Shown here: positions 34,910 through 43,748 of the stretch, in pieces
Layout of the letters: every line of letters starts with the position of its first letter
How positions within the stretch are numbered: the stretch's first letter is position 1
Assembly (NCBI GenBank): GCA_963717445.1
Contig: OY970334.1
Span: 3,472,001 to 3,536,000 of the forward strand
DNA from: JAGVPT01 sp963717445
GTDB taxonomy: Bacteria; Bacteroidota; Ignavibacteria; UBA10030; UBA8401
Reading direction: 5' to 3'
DNA: 64,000 nt
Position numbers and translations under genes: made by a program
Notes under the pieces: model-generated
Told to the model about the DNA's origin: nothing
Databases searched by the model: none
What the model saw: the letters and a program-made list of their open reading frames with translations, nothing else

Positions 34910-37768
34910 ATGAACACGGAACAGTTTTTCTTCAGACTCGTTATCATCGCTTCCTTTTTCCTCACCATCCAGCCTGCGTATGGGTACGAAAAACAGACTG
35001 ACGGCGTTCTTTTTAAACTCACCAAGCAAAAAGACACCGATCCCCAATTGATGAAAATTCAGGTGTGCACTGACAATATTATCCGTGTTGTGTACACCGC
35101 AGAAAATTCATTTTCCACGCGACCGAGTTTGATGGTCGACAAAAGCAGTTGGGAGCCGGTACGTTGGAACGTTATTGAGAAGAACGAACGGGTGGAGATA
35201 TCAACATCCAAGGTCGCCGTGCATGTAAACCCGGAGAACGGAGCGGTTGCGTTCTATGAGGCAAGCGGCAAGCCGCTACTTCAGGAGAAGCCAAGCGGCG
35301 GTACAATTATCACGCCGGCCGAGGTGCTGGGCGAAAAAACTTTTCATGTCCAACAACTTTTCGACTCCCCGGACGATGAAGCATTTTACGGACTGGGCCA
35401 ATATCAAAATGCGGTGATGAACTACAAAGGACACGATGTCGATATGTGGCAATACAATATCGTCGATGTCAACCCTTTTCTGGTTTCGAGCAGGAACTAT
35501 GGAATCTTGTGGGACAATAATTCCCACTCGAAATTCGGAGACATCCGGGAATATCAATCTATTTCCGGACTCAAGTTATACGACAAAAATGGAGCTCAAG
35601 GAGGATTAACGGCAGAATATTTCAAAGACGCGGGTTTTGATACTCTGTTCACCTCGCGGGTGGAGCCGAGGATCGAACATGAGTTCATCGATGTGAATGA
35701 CTCGTTCCCCGAGGGGTTCAGCACAAACGTTGCTGCAGTCCGTTGGAGCGGAGAAATAGAGAGCCATGAAACTGGCCTCCATAAGTTTAGACTTTATTCT
35801 TGCGGATACACCAAAATGTGGCTCAACGGGAAGCTCGTTGTCGACGCATGGCGGCAAAACTGGCTTCCCTGGACACATCTGTTAAATCTGGAGATGGAGG
35901 CGGGGAAGCGGTATCAAATAAAAATCGAGTGGGTGCACACCGGGGGTTACATCGGGCTGAAGTATCTCGGCCCCGAACCGGAAGAGAACAAAAACTCAGT
36001 TTCGTTCTACTCCGAAGTCGGCGATCAAATCGACTATTATTTTGTGCATGGCGAAAACATCGATCAGGTTATTCAAGGGTATCGTGAAATTACCGGCAAG
36101 TCTCCGATGATGCCAAAATGGGCGATGGGTCTATGGCAATGCCGCGAACGGTACAAAACGCAAGATGAATTACTTTCGGTGGTGAAAGAGTTTCGGAAGC
36201 GTCATATTCCTCTCGATAATATCGTGCAAGATTGGTTTTATTGGAAGGAAGATCAGTGGGGGAGTCACGAATTTGATTCAACGCGTTATCCGGATCCGGA
36301 GGGCATGGTTAGAGAACTGCACAACAACCTGCACACTCACATCATGATTTCTGTATGGCCTAAGTTTTATGTCGGCACCGAACATTACGAGGAATTTAAA
36401 GATAGCGGATGGCTGTACATGCGCAATGTAGAAAAAGGGCAAAAAGATTGGGTGGGCCCGGGCTACGTGTCGACGTTTTACGATCCTTACAACAAGGGAG
36501 CGCGTGAGTTGTATTGGAAACAAATCAACGAAAAATTATTTTCCAAAGGATTCGATGCGTGGTGGTTGGATTGCACTGAACCGGATATTCAGTCCAATCT
36601 GTCGAGAACCGAAACCATCCTGCGGCAAGGTCCGACGGCGTTGGGAAGCGCCGCACGGTACGCTAATACCTATTCTCTCATGCAGACCAAAGCCGTCTAC
36701 GATGGACAACGTCGTACCAACCCCGATCAGCGAGTATTTATCTTGACCCGCTCTGCATATGCGGGACAGCAGCGTTATGCGGCTGCAACATGGAGCGGTG
36801 ACGTCGCTGCTCGTTGGTACGATCTGAAAGCCCAGGTGACGGCCGGCTTGAATTTCTCTTTGTCCGGTATTCCATATTGGACAACGGACATCGGCGGGTT
36901 TGCAGTTGAAGCGCGCTACGAACACCCGAACGATTCCGATTTGGCTGAATGGCGTGAATTAATGACGCGCTGGTTTCAATTCGGAACGTTTTGTCCGTTG
37001 CTTCGCGTGCATGGCCAATTCCCGTACCGTGAAATGTTCTATGTTGCGCCGGAAAATCATCCTGCATACCAATCGATGCTTGCGTACGATAAACTGCGCT
37101 ATCGACTTATGCCGTACATCTATTCGTTGACGGGAATGGTTACCCAGAACGGTTACACAATCATGCGGGGCTTGGTGATGGATTTCGGTAATGACAAAAA
37201 CGTGCTCAATATTGGAGACCAATTTATGTTCGGTCCCGCACTGCTCATTAATCCCGTGACTGAATACAAAGCGCGAACGCGTACCGTTTATCTTCCATCC
37301 GGAACACACTGGTATGAATTTCGCACCGGTCGAAAGTTCACAGGGGGCCAAACAATTGAAGCGGATGCGCCGTACACCGATATTCCAATATTTGTGAAAG
37401 AAGGGTCGATCATTCCCTGTGGCCCTGATATCGAATATACGGGAGAAAAGCCTGCCGACCCTATTCGCTTGTTTATTTATACCGGTGGCGATGGCTCATT
37501 TACAATGTATGAGGACGAGGGCGTGAACTACAATTATGAGAAGGGGAAGTTTTCAGCCATTCCGTTGAGCTACAACGAGAAGGAGCATCTTCTTACAATC
37601 GGAAAGCGGGAAGGAAAATTTCCGGGCATGCTTGAAAAGCGAACGTTTGAAATTGTCTGGATTGGAGAAGGAAGGCCTTCCGACGTTGAGTCCGAGTCGA
37701 AGCCGGATGTATCTGTGACGTATGACGGCAACGAACTCTCGGTCAAGATGGACGACAAAGCTAAATAG
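34910..37768 (+). CDS. GH31 glycosidase with PA14 insert, probable alpha-xylosidase
   Basis: 952 residues with a signal peptide (about 1-25). N-terminal beta-sandwich, then a PA14 domain inserted at about 228-372 (GGLTAEYFKD ... WVHTGGYIGLKYLG), the GH31 barrel and C-terminal sandwich domains. Nucleophile Asp554 in WWLDCTEPD and acid/base Asp631 in TWSGDVAARW. The PA14 insert at this place is known from xyloglucan alpha-xylosidases such as Cellvibrio Xyl31A. With the divergent GH2 enzyme it suggests trimming of Xyl and Gal branches. Alpha-glucosidase remains possible. Confidence 0.9.
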   Translation: MNTEQFFFRLVIIASFFLTIQPAYGYEKQTDGVLFKLTKQKDTDPQLMKIQVCTDNIIRVVYTAENSFSTRPSLMVDKSSWEPVRWNVIEKNERVEISTSKVAVHVNPENGAVAFYEASGKPLLQEKPSGGTIITPAEVLGEKTFHVQQLFDSPDDEAFYGLGQYQNAVMNYKGHDVDMWQYNIVDVNPFLVSSRNYGILWDNNSHSKFGDIREYQSISGLKLYDKNGAQGGLTAEYFKDAGFDTLFTSRVEPRIEHEFIDVNDSFPEGFSTNVAAVRWSGEIESHETGLHKFRLYSCGYTKMWLNGKLVVDAWRQNWLPWTHLLNLEMEAGKRYQIKIEWVHTGGYIGLKYLGPEPEENKNSVSFYSEVGDQIDYYFVHGENIDQVIQGYREITGKSPMMPKWAMGLWQCRERYKTQDELLSVVKEFRKRHIPLDNIVQDWFYWKEDQWGSHEFDSTRYPDPEGMVRELHNNLHTHIMISVWPKFYVGTEHYEEFKDSGWLYMRNVEKGQKDWVGPGYVSTFYDPYNKGARELYWKQINEKLFSKGFDAWWLDCTEPDIQSNLSRTETILRQGPTALGSAARYANTYSLMQTKAVYDGQRRTNPDQRVFILTRSAYAGQQRYAAATWSGDVAARWYDLKAQVTAGLNFSLSGIPYWTTDIGGFAVEARYEHPNDSDLAEWRELMTRWFQFGTFCPLLRVHGQFPYREMFYVAPENHPAYQSMLAYDKLRYRLMPYIYSLTGMVTQNGYTIMRGLVMDFGNDKNVLNIGDQFMFGPALLINPVTEYKARTRTVYLPSGTHWYEFRTGRKFTGGQTIEADAPYTDIPIFVKEGSIIPCGPDIEYTGEKPADPIRLFIYTGGDGSFTMYEDEGVNYNYEKGKFSAIPLSYNEKEHLLTIGKREGKFPGMLEKRTFEIVWIGEGRPSDVESESKPDVSVTYDGNELSVKMDDKAK

Positions 37769-37806
37769 GGCAAATACCTTGTTGCCCGCCGCGGAGATTT
37801 TTTCTT

Positions 37807-37929
37807 ATTTTGAGACATCTGAAAAATCGTTTCTCGCCAAGCCGCAAAGGCGCGAAGACTCTCTTTTGAATCATTTTGTGACTTTGCGGCTTTGCGTGAA
37901 CAATACATTTGGAATCAATCAGAAATCTC
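37807..37929. repeat. Dispersed repeat family D, copy 3
   Basis: About 123 bases, reverse orientation to copies 1 and 2. Ends TTTTGAGACATCTGA and TCAGAAATCTC are imperfect inverted repeats. Interior GCCAAGCCGCAAAGGCGCGA matches the complement of copy 2. Confidence 0.75.
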
Positions 37930-37933
37930 TATT

Positions 37934-39157
37934 TTATTTTTTCTCGCCGTGTTCGCGGGGTTTGTATTCTCCTTGCTGAGTAATCAGTTCTTTATAGGGA
38001 CTGTTCCAGCTTTTCAAGAATATTTTTGATAAGGTTCCGGCTAGGAAAGGACTTTTGCCGACAACCCCAAGATTTCGGGTCGTGTAGAAATAACTCTTTT
38101 CGCAGTTGGCCGTTCCCAGCCAGAATGTTGTGTCGTCTGCAACGATATATTTGCAATGCTCGACACGGGCATACGAAATGTATCCTCCGGACCATTCGGG
38201 AATCGCCGTGAAAGCGACCTCAATATTTGGCAGCGCGCTGAGCTCCTTAAGGGTGTTTACAGACGAAGAACCTTTTTCCCAATCCGACACGATCATCCGT
38301 ACTTTCACACCCCTCTTTGCAGCATTCCTTATCGCATCATCAATGGTTGTATACGTGCCGCCTCCCCAAACGCGAGTGGAATATGAAAGAAATTGCAGCG
38401 TAAGGGCCCGCTTAGCATCGCTGATCAAGTTGAGGATTGCCGTTTCATCCCACAATGTTGTATCGGGAATCCAGCCCATTGGACTGCATGTGGGGACAAT
38501 GAGGGCATCTACTCCTCCTTTTGCTGCGATATGGATTGGAGTTGGGTAGTGTTTGTGGGTGATGAGGATATTGTTTTTGGATTTCGATGTGTCGGATGCG
38601 AGACGCCAATCGAGATCGAAAATATCCCCGTACACCACGGCGATTTCTTTGTTGTTGATACGAAGACCAAGTTCGTGGATATGTTCCAGCGACCTCCAAT
38701 CAAAATTCTGGCTCCCGACGAAAGCTTCCTTTCTATCCACGATAAAATATTTCGAATGTTGTATCCCTCCTGCAATTGCGCCGAAATTGATCAGACGGGT
38801 TTCGATGTTGGTATGCCGTCCGAGGCTATCGATGCTTTGCGGGTACGTTTTGTACATCCGGGAATCGGCAATGAGCCTGACTTTCACGCCGCGGTCTGCC
38901 GCTTTGTAAATAGCTGTGAGAACGCTTTCCAGCATTTTGCCGGGTTCATTGGAAACATAATACTCTTCAAGATCGAGCGACTGTTGCGCGCTCCCGATCA
39001 TTTCAAGCCACACTTCCTGTGTGTTGCGGATATCGGGGTTGTCCAGCGTCGTGCCTATCGGTGTGCTCTCCACAATCTCGATGTCGGGAGAGCCGGTGCT
39101 TTGAGCATAGAGCCATGATGATAGAAGAACACAAGCTGCAAAAAAGATTTTTTTCAT
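37934..39157 (-). CDS. Exported phospholipase D-family protein (PLD3-like)
   Basis: 407 residues with signal peptide (KKIFFAACVLLSSWLYAQS). Two PLD domains: the first HKD motif is HSKYFIVDRKEAFVGSQNFD (His about 154), the second HCKYIVADDTTFWLGTANCE. Both His-x-Lys pairs are intact. The DWRSLEHIHELG segment after the first motif resembles eukaryotic PLD3/PLD4, which are 5' exonucleases on single-stranded nucleic acid, so nuclease is as likely as lipase. Periplasmic or outer-membrane location. Transcribed away from GH31; downstream of the two-component pair on the same strand. Confidence 0.87.
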   Translation of the reverse strand: MKKIFFAACVLLSSWLYAQSTGSPDIEIVESTPIGTTLDNPDIRNTQEVWLEMIGSAQQSLDLEEYYVSNEPGKMLESVLTAIYKAADRGVKVRLIADSRMYKTYPQSIDSLGRHTNIETRLINFGAIAGGIQHSKYFIVDRKEAFVGSQNFDWRSLEHIHELGLRINNKEIAVVYGDIFDLDWRLASDTSKSKNNILITHKHYPTPIHIAAKGGVDALIVPTCSPMGWIPDTTLWDETAILNLISDAKRALTLQFLSYSTRVWGGGTYTTIDDAIRNAAKRGVKVRMIVSDWEKGSSSVNTLKELSALPNIEVAFTAIPEWSGGYISYARVEHCKYIVADDTTFWLGTANCEKSYFYTTRNLGVVGKSPFLAGTLSKIFLKSWNSPYKELITQQGEYKPREHGEKK

Positions 39158-39246
39158 GAGCCGCCCTTTTTTGATACTACTGATAAAGATGGAGAGGTGT
39201 GATTGTTACTTTTTTGTCAAAATTTCTGCGAAGGCCGGGAGGGCGT

Positions 39247-39948
39247 TTACGCGTTCAATGCTTTCAATAACGTTATCTTTACCGCAGTGCCTTTATTCGC
39301 AGGGCTCTCGAATGTAAGATTCCCATTATAGAGTTCCGTCAGTGTTTTGGCAATTGCCAATCCCAGGCCCGCTCCTTGCTGCTCATAATGACGGCGGTCA
39401 AATTGTTGGAATGCAGTAATTTTACCGATCTGCTCAAGAGACATACCGCGGCCTTCATCGCGTATTGTAATAAAAACCTCGCGATCGTTTTCCTCACTCG
39501 ATATATATATTTTCGATCCGGGTCCTGAGAATTTTAGCGCGTTGTTAATGAGCTCTTCCATGACCTTTCTTAGATGCGCTGAAGACATTTGAACGGGGGA
39601 GTCCTTGACTTCAATGCTTATTGATCCATCGCGCTTCTGCTTTGCGGCTTCCTGTTCTGCGGCCGACCGGATGACCTCGTGCAATAGTGTCATTGAATCG
39701 CGGCGCATTGTTGCGACAGTATCTCGATCGTTCATCCAAAATTGCAATTCCCCAACGAGAATCAAATTTTCCAATAAATGATGAAGCCGCTGTGCCGATT
39801 TATCGATCAGCGCTCCTATTTCCTTCACTTCCTCGGCTGGTAGATTGTTTTCTTCTTTGAGAATTTGCGCGTATCCGAGTATGCCGTGCATCGGAGTACG
39901 AAATTCATGGGGGAGAGACCTGTACAATACTTGTTTTGATTTCGTCAA
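39247..39948 (-). CDS. Histidine kinase part of a split receiver-kinase
   Basis: 233 residues: HisKA with acceptor His in SLPHEFRTPMHGILGYAQIL and HATPase_c with N box (MEELINNALKFSGPGS), G1 (IRDEGRGMSLEQ) and G2 (GAGLGLAIAKTL). Its first residues (MTKSKQVLYR) are the other-frame reading of the receiver gene's end. If one C near 39919-39920 is removed, the receiver runs on as TSIVQSLPHEFRTP, the joint seen in receiver-HisKA fusions. So this is most likely the C-terminal half of a single protein broken by one base, or a sequencing error. Confidence 0.85.
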   Translation of the reverse strand: MTKSKQVLYRSLPHEFRTPMHGILGYAQILKEENNLPAEEVKEIGALIDKSAQRLHHLLENLILVGELQFWMNDRDTVATMRRDSMTLLHEVIRSAAEQEAAKQKRDGSISIEVKDSPVQMSSAHLRKVMEELINNALKFSGPGSKIYISSEENDREVFITIRDEGRGMSLEQIGKITAFQQFDRRHYEQQGAGLGLAIAKTLTELYNGNLTFESPANKGTAVKITLLKALNA

Positions 39949-40384
39949 ATTGCGCCTCGTAATATTTCTGCATTGACTTCTTTCTCTTTAATCGCGTTTC
40001 TATCACGTCGATCAGTTCCTGAGAAGTAAATGGTTTTGTAAGATAGTCATCAGCGCCAAGCTGCATTCCTTGCCGCATATCGCTCTTTGCCACGTTGCCC
40101 GTTAGAAAAATAAATGGGATGGAACCGAATTCAGGATCTTGCTTCAATGTGCTAAGCACTTGGTAACCGTCCATTTTCGGCATATTAACGTCGCAGAGGA
40201 CCAGATCCGGGCGGTGCTTTTTTACTGCCGCCACACCGTCCAAGCCGTTAGTTGCCTCGATAACATCGTATCCCATCGTTTTGACCGTTATCGATATCAT
40301 TGTACGGTAGTCGTCTTCGTCGTCAATAACGAGTATTTTTTGCGGTGAGATATGAGATGCTGTATTTGTCGTTGCCTGTTCCAT
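39905..40384 (-). CDS. Receiver part of a split receiver-kinase
   Basis: 159 residues. A CheY-like receiver with acidic pair at 21-22 and phospho-acceptor Asp65 in DLVLCDVNMPKMDG, Thr in FIFLTGN and Lys in DDYLTKPF, followed by a short coiled linker (RLKRKKSMQKYYEAQFDEI). It ends VQVSPP in the shifted frame, overlapping the kinase part by 44 bases. Together the two pieces (39247-40384) form a cytoplasmic receiver-first histidine kinase of about 375 residues. No DNA-binding domain. Confidence 0.87.
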   Translation of the reverse strand: MEQATTNTASHISPQKILVIDDEDDYRTMISITVKTMGYDVIEATNGLDGVAAVKKHRPDLVLCDVNMPKMDGYQVLSTLKQDPEFGSIPFIFLTGNVAKSDMRQGMQLGADDYLTKPFTSQELIDVIETRLKRKKSMQKYYEAQFDEIKTSIVQVSPP

Positions 40385-40550
40385 TCTATAAATGTTGATG
40401 CGGTCTGCAGACTGGAGCTAAGTGGCGATAAAGTGTGACGTGCTCACGTGATCAATCGTTGAGTGCATTTTGCATGGATTTGGGCAATAAGGAGACGAGT
40501 TCCCCTAAGGGGATGAAGCAAAAGTAACTTTTTCTCAAAAGATAGTCAAG

Positions 40551-40580
40551 AATAAAAAACCCGCAATCACAGATCGGGCT
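40551..40580 (-). terminator. Probable terminator of the DUF362 gene
   Basis: On the minus strand AGCCCG (40580-40575) pairs with CGGGTT (40563-40558, one G-T pair), followed by TTTTATT. Short stem, so only moderate. Confidence 0.5.
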
Positions 40581-40587
40581 ATGTTAT

Positions 40588-42609
40588 CTACTTCAACAGG
40601 ACCATCTTCTTTTCATCAACAAATCGCTTGTTTGGATCGCTTATAGAAACGGCTTCGATTCGGTAGATATATAGACCCGAAGCAACATGGGCGTTCCAAA
40701 TCTTTTCGTAACTTCCCGTGCTCATATCTTCGTTTGCCAATTCTGCAACCTTCTGGCCAAGCACATTAAAGATCGACAAACGAACCCGGCTTCTTGTCCC
40801 AATATCGAATCTAATTGTCGTTGCGGGGTTGAACGGGTTAGGGTAATTCTGTGCTAATGCATATCCCGTTGGGACCTTTGCCTCGGGAACCGAGGTCGTT
40901 GTGCTTTTCAGTTGCACGAGTTCAATGCCGTTGCCCGTTCCCAGATTTCGGGAATATTCTTTGTCCGTCGAATTGTTCCAGTGCTCATGCACACCGAGGC
41001 TTTGTAATCGGACACCGTCGCCATTCGGAGCATAGTATGTCCCCGATGGGGGATTATCCGCGAGCGCTGCTTCGTGCAGATAATTGTCCACCGCACCGTA
41101 CACGGTCGTGTCGTGCAGATTATTTGCAGCCATTTGGGCTGCAGCCTCGGAGCGAATGAAATCGAGGCAAACGGATTCGATGGCCACATTGTCCTGCGAT
41201 ATGAAGAGGCTCGACATCCACCCATTGTTGAAAGGGGGAGTAATCCATCTGCTGTCCAAGGAAATCAGATCTCCTTCGGTTTGCCCTTGATAAAGTCCCT
41301 CGACCATGAAGAGAAGCGTTTTCGCACCAAGGTCTTTATGTCCCATCAAATCCACTAGCGCATTGTACGTCCCCATGTGTCTTCCATAGAAGGTCCACTC
41401 GGGACTTCCCGGAATAATGATGTTATGCACGGCGATATACGGGTGGACACCGGCCGCATGGGGGGCATACATGTAAGGAACTCCGTTGGTGTCATCACAA
41501 CTGAGCGATCCGAAATGGTTCTTTGCACAAAAGGTCACCCCTGCGTATCGATGGCCTTTGAAGCTCGCAAGGTTGATCAGGTAGGCAGCGCGTGTCACTG
41601 AAGTTGCTAAGTGGGCAGGATTCCCGCCGCCGAGTTCAATTGTCAATTTCTCCGACCAGTGAATGATTGTCGTATCGCGAACATATTGTTCCCTACCATT
41701 CTCCTGAGTCCAGTCCATGAAGTGGATGTGTGGAAACTCGTTTTTGCATTTGGAATAAATTGCATCGGGGATATACCTGATGAGATCGTAGACCGTTATG
41801 TCGCTGTCTGCGACTCCCACTTTGTAAACGAGCTGGCGAAGGATACTGAGGACCGATTGCGGAGATGTAAACGTAGCGTTGCCAGGATTATAATCGCCCC
41901 CAACCATGTTTAAGTCTATCTTAATTGCAATTTTCTCGCCCGGTGCATATCCGACGCTCCCCTTGCCATGATTTGAGTTAAAGTATTTGAAGAGAGCAAT
42001 CCATGCGACGCTGTCGGTTGGCGCTTCCGTGAGCGCGCGCAGAGACTTTGACAACATTGAATCGACAGCGGTTTGATTTGTATTTGCATCGCTCCACCAG
42101 TTTCCTGAGGTTCCGTTCCAATGTGCAGCTGTTGAGTCCCGTACCCAAACTACGCGGCCCGGAAAAATTCCTCTTGCCGTTCCCATTGGAGTATTGGGCG
42201 GGTCTATCGGTACGAATAACGAGTCGCCCATCGTCCGCGCCGAGGATTCCGTGTCGGTTCTGAGAATCGTGAATGACGCCGCTGCTATCGCTGCGAATGT
42301 CAGGACTGACGCCATGACATATTTGGAATTGCGGAAATAGTGGCGCGCCCCTTTGAAAGAGAAGAGAGCGATCACCGCGCTGGCGACGTATGCAACGAAT
42401 CCACTCGCAATCGGTGCCGCTACTTTCATGCAGGGATATTCTGCGCGGCTTGGCTTCGGAATAATTCGGATGAGCATCCAAACAAGAGATGCGAATCCTA
42501 GAACCGGGAAGAAAAGCCGGGCGAATAGATGAGTTTTATGTATAAGTTTAAGGTGATGATTTTTTATCGGCGATCCGTGAGATGGCTCTATAAATTTTGA
42601 CTGTTTCAT
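40588..42609 (-). CDS. DUF362 protein with membrane N-terminus and type IX sorting domain
   Basis: 673 residues from ATG 42609, which has GGAAGGGAAG upstream; a TTG nine codons earlier is less likely. Three hydrophobic segments (about 32-52, 62-84, 97-116) are followed by a DUF362-like domain (about 170-520; IKIDLNMVGGDYNPGNATFT, FCAKNHFGSLSCDD) and a C-terminal type IX sorting domain (LAQNYPNPFNPATTIRFDIG ... ASGLYIYRIE). DUF362 is a domain of unknown function, sometimes next to ferredoxin domains, which are absent here. Several membrane spans in a type IX substrate are odd. Confidence 0.85.
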   Translation of the reverse strand: MKQSKFIEPSHGSPIKNHHLKLIHKTHLFARLFFPVLGFASLVWMLIRIIPKPSRAEYPCMKVAAPIASGFVAYVASAVIALFSFKGARHYFRNSKYVMASVLTFAAIAAASFTILRTDTESSARTMGDSLFVPIDPPNTPMGTARGIFPGRVVWVRDSTAAHWNGTSGNWWSDANTNQTAVDSMLSKSLRALTEAPTDSVAWIALFKYFNSNHGKGSVGYAPGEKIAIKIDLNMVGGDYNPGNATFTSPQSVLSILRQLVYKVGVADSDITVYDLIRYIPDAIYSKCKNEFPHIHFMDWTQENGREQYVRDTTIIHWSEKLTIELGGGNPAHLATSVTRAAYLINLASFKGHRYAGVTFCAKNHFGSLSCDDTNGVPYMYAPHAAGVHPYIAVHNIIIPGSPEWTFYGRHMGTYNALVDLMGHKDLGAKTLLFMVEGLYQGQTEGDLISLDSRWITPPFNNGWMSSLFISQDNVAIESVCLDFIRSEAAAQMAANNLHDTTVYGAVDNYLHEAALADNPPSGTYYAPNGDGVRLQSLGVHEHWNNSTDKEYSRNLGTGNGIELVQLKSTTTSVPEAKVPTGYALAQNYPNPFNPATTIRFDIGTRSRVRLSIFNVLGQKVAELANEDMSTGSYEKIWNAHVASGLYIYRIEAVSISDPNKRFVDEKKMVLLK

Positions 42610-43153
42610 TTTCTTCCCTTTCCATTTCGGGATCAAATTTCTCTCTTTGGACTTTCTTTTTAACTACTCCTCTCACATCGACAAGCGCGGGAACACATTT
42701 GTGGGCAACCTTGACAATCCATAAAATTCCACAACAATTATGCCCTTAAAAACATGCGTTCCAGGCAAAATTAATCATCGCACTTATTGAAAGTGGGAAG
42801 GAATTGTGTTGAATTCGCTAGTGTGGTAAAAGCTGAGAACAAAAACTCTATTCGCCTGCATTCCAATTCATAAATCAATCCGCGAGACAATAAAACAAAA
42901 CGAAGATTGTCGTCACCCGTCATTACATCAAGACGGCTTTGAATCGATTTATTTTTCGGCGCACAATTCGAAACCGGTTTAGCGGGATGAACTATACCTT
43001 GTTCCAAAGTTTGAAGAGAGAGTTGGACGGAATTATATAGCGGTGTAAGGTTGTCGAATGGAAAAATAAGTGCTAACAAACCAGCTTATTCTGTTGGCAG
43101 TTTGTTAGTGCTTCTCTTATTTGAAATCATCGCGATTTAAAGCGGCGATTGTC
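42610..43153. other. Gap with a possible gene remnant and a hairpin
   Basis: A 102-codon minus-strand frame (43079-42771) contains LRFVLLSRGLIYELECRR, which resembles the middle of four-helix-bundle (S23-like) proteins, but the rest does not fit; at best a decayed fragment. At 43073-43116 GCTAACAAAC and GTTTGTTAG form a hairpin. The DUF362 promoter should lie near 42640-42720. Confidence 0.35.
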
Positions 43154-43557
43154 GTGGGCGCTGCTGGGATCTCGCTGTGAAGCACTCGACCGGCTTTCTG
43201 AAAAAAGAAAGGGAAGAGTTTCCTCTTCCCTTAATCGTGGGCGCTGCTGGGATCGAATCCGCCAAAAGACAGCGGATCTCGCTGTGAAGCGCTCGACCGG
43301 CTTTCTGAAAAAAGAAAGGGAAGAGTTTCCCCTTCCCTTAATCGTGGGCGCTGCTGGGATCGAATCCGCCAAAAGACAGCGGATCTCGCTGTGAAGCGCT
43401 CGACCGGCTTTCTGAAAAAAGAAAGGGAAGAGTTTCCCCTTCCCTTAATCGTGGGCGCTGCTGGGATCGAATCCGCCAAAAGACAGCGGATCTCGCTGTG
43501 AAGCGCTCGACCGGCTTTCTGAAAAAAGAAAGGGAAGAGTTTCCCCTTCCCTTAATC
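43154..43557. repeat. Tandem array of tRNA-Val 3' end plus terminator
   Basis: Units begin GTGGGCGCTGCTGGGATC at 43154, 43237, 43344 and 43451, and the true tRNA end begins the same way at 43558. Three units are exactly 107 bases; the outermost is 83, lacking a 24-base block. Each unit holds the T-arm/acceptor 3' text of the tRNA and an AAGGGAAG...CTTCCCTT terminator with a T run on the minus strand. Units are nearly identical (a few changes, all in the outermost). Short frames across it are not genes. Confidence 0.93.
43521..43553 (-). terminator. Terminator of tRNA-Val (nearest of four copies)
   Basis: On the minus strand AAGGGAAG and CTTCCCTT form a stem (43553-43530) followed by TCTTTTTTC. 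The same structure is repeated in every unit of the array. Confidence 0.8.
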
Positions 43558-43559
43558 GT

Positions 43560-43633
43560 GGGCGCTGCTGGGATCGAACCGGCGACCTTACGCGTGTGAG
43601 GCGTACGCTCTGAACCAGCTGAGCTAAGCGCCC
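43560..43633 (-). tRNA. tRNA-Val (anticodon CAC)
   Basis: 74 bases. Acceptor GGGCGCT pairs with AGCGCCC; D arm GCTCAGCTGGTTCAGAGC; anticodon stem TACGC/GCGTA with loop CTCACAC, giving anticodon CAC (reads GUG); T arm GGTTCGATCC type. CCA is not encoded. Its 3' third is repeated in the array that follows, and an 11-base piece of its 5' end (GCTAAGCGCCC on the plus strand) recurs at 43692-43702 beside a GTCCCACC/GGTGGGAC hairpin (43666-43690). Confidence 0.96.
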
Positions 43634-43748
43634 AGTATGAATCTCAATAATGGACCCTTCAGCGAAGTCCCACCGTTTTCTGGTGGGACTGGCTAAGCGC
43701 CCTGATTCCTTTTAAAGGTACAAATCACTTCAGTGAGAATCAAATTCC

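Noticed and set aside
42771..43079. 102-codon minus-strand frame as a real gene
   Set aside because: Only about 20 residues resemble a four-helix-bundle protein; the remainder does not, so kept only as a possible remnant.
43149..43479. Three overlapping short frames in the tRNA-tail array
   Set aside because: They translate the 107-base repeat; an array of tRNA ends and terminators is not coding.
43154..43557. CRISPR array
   Set aside because: The whole 107-base unit is repeated with no unique spacers, and no cas gene is near.
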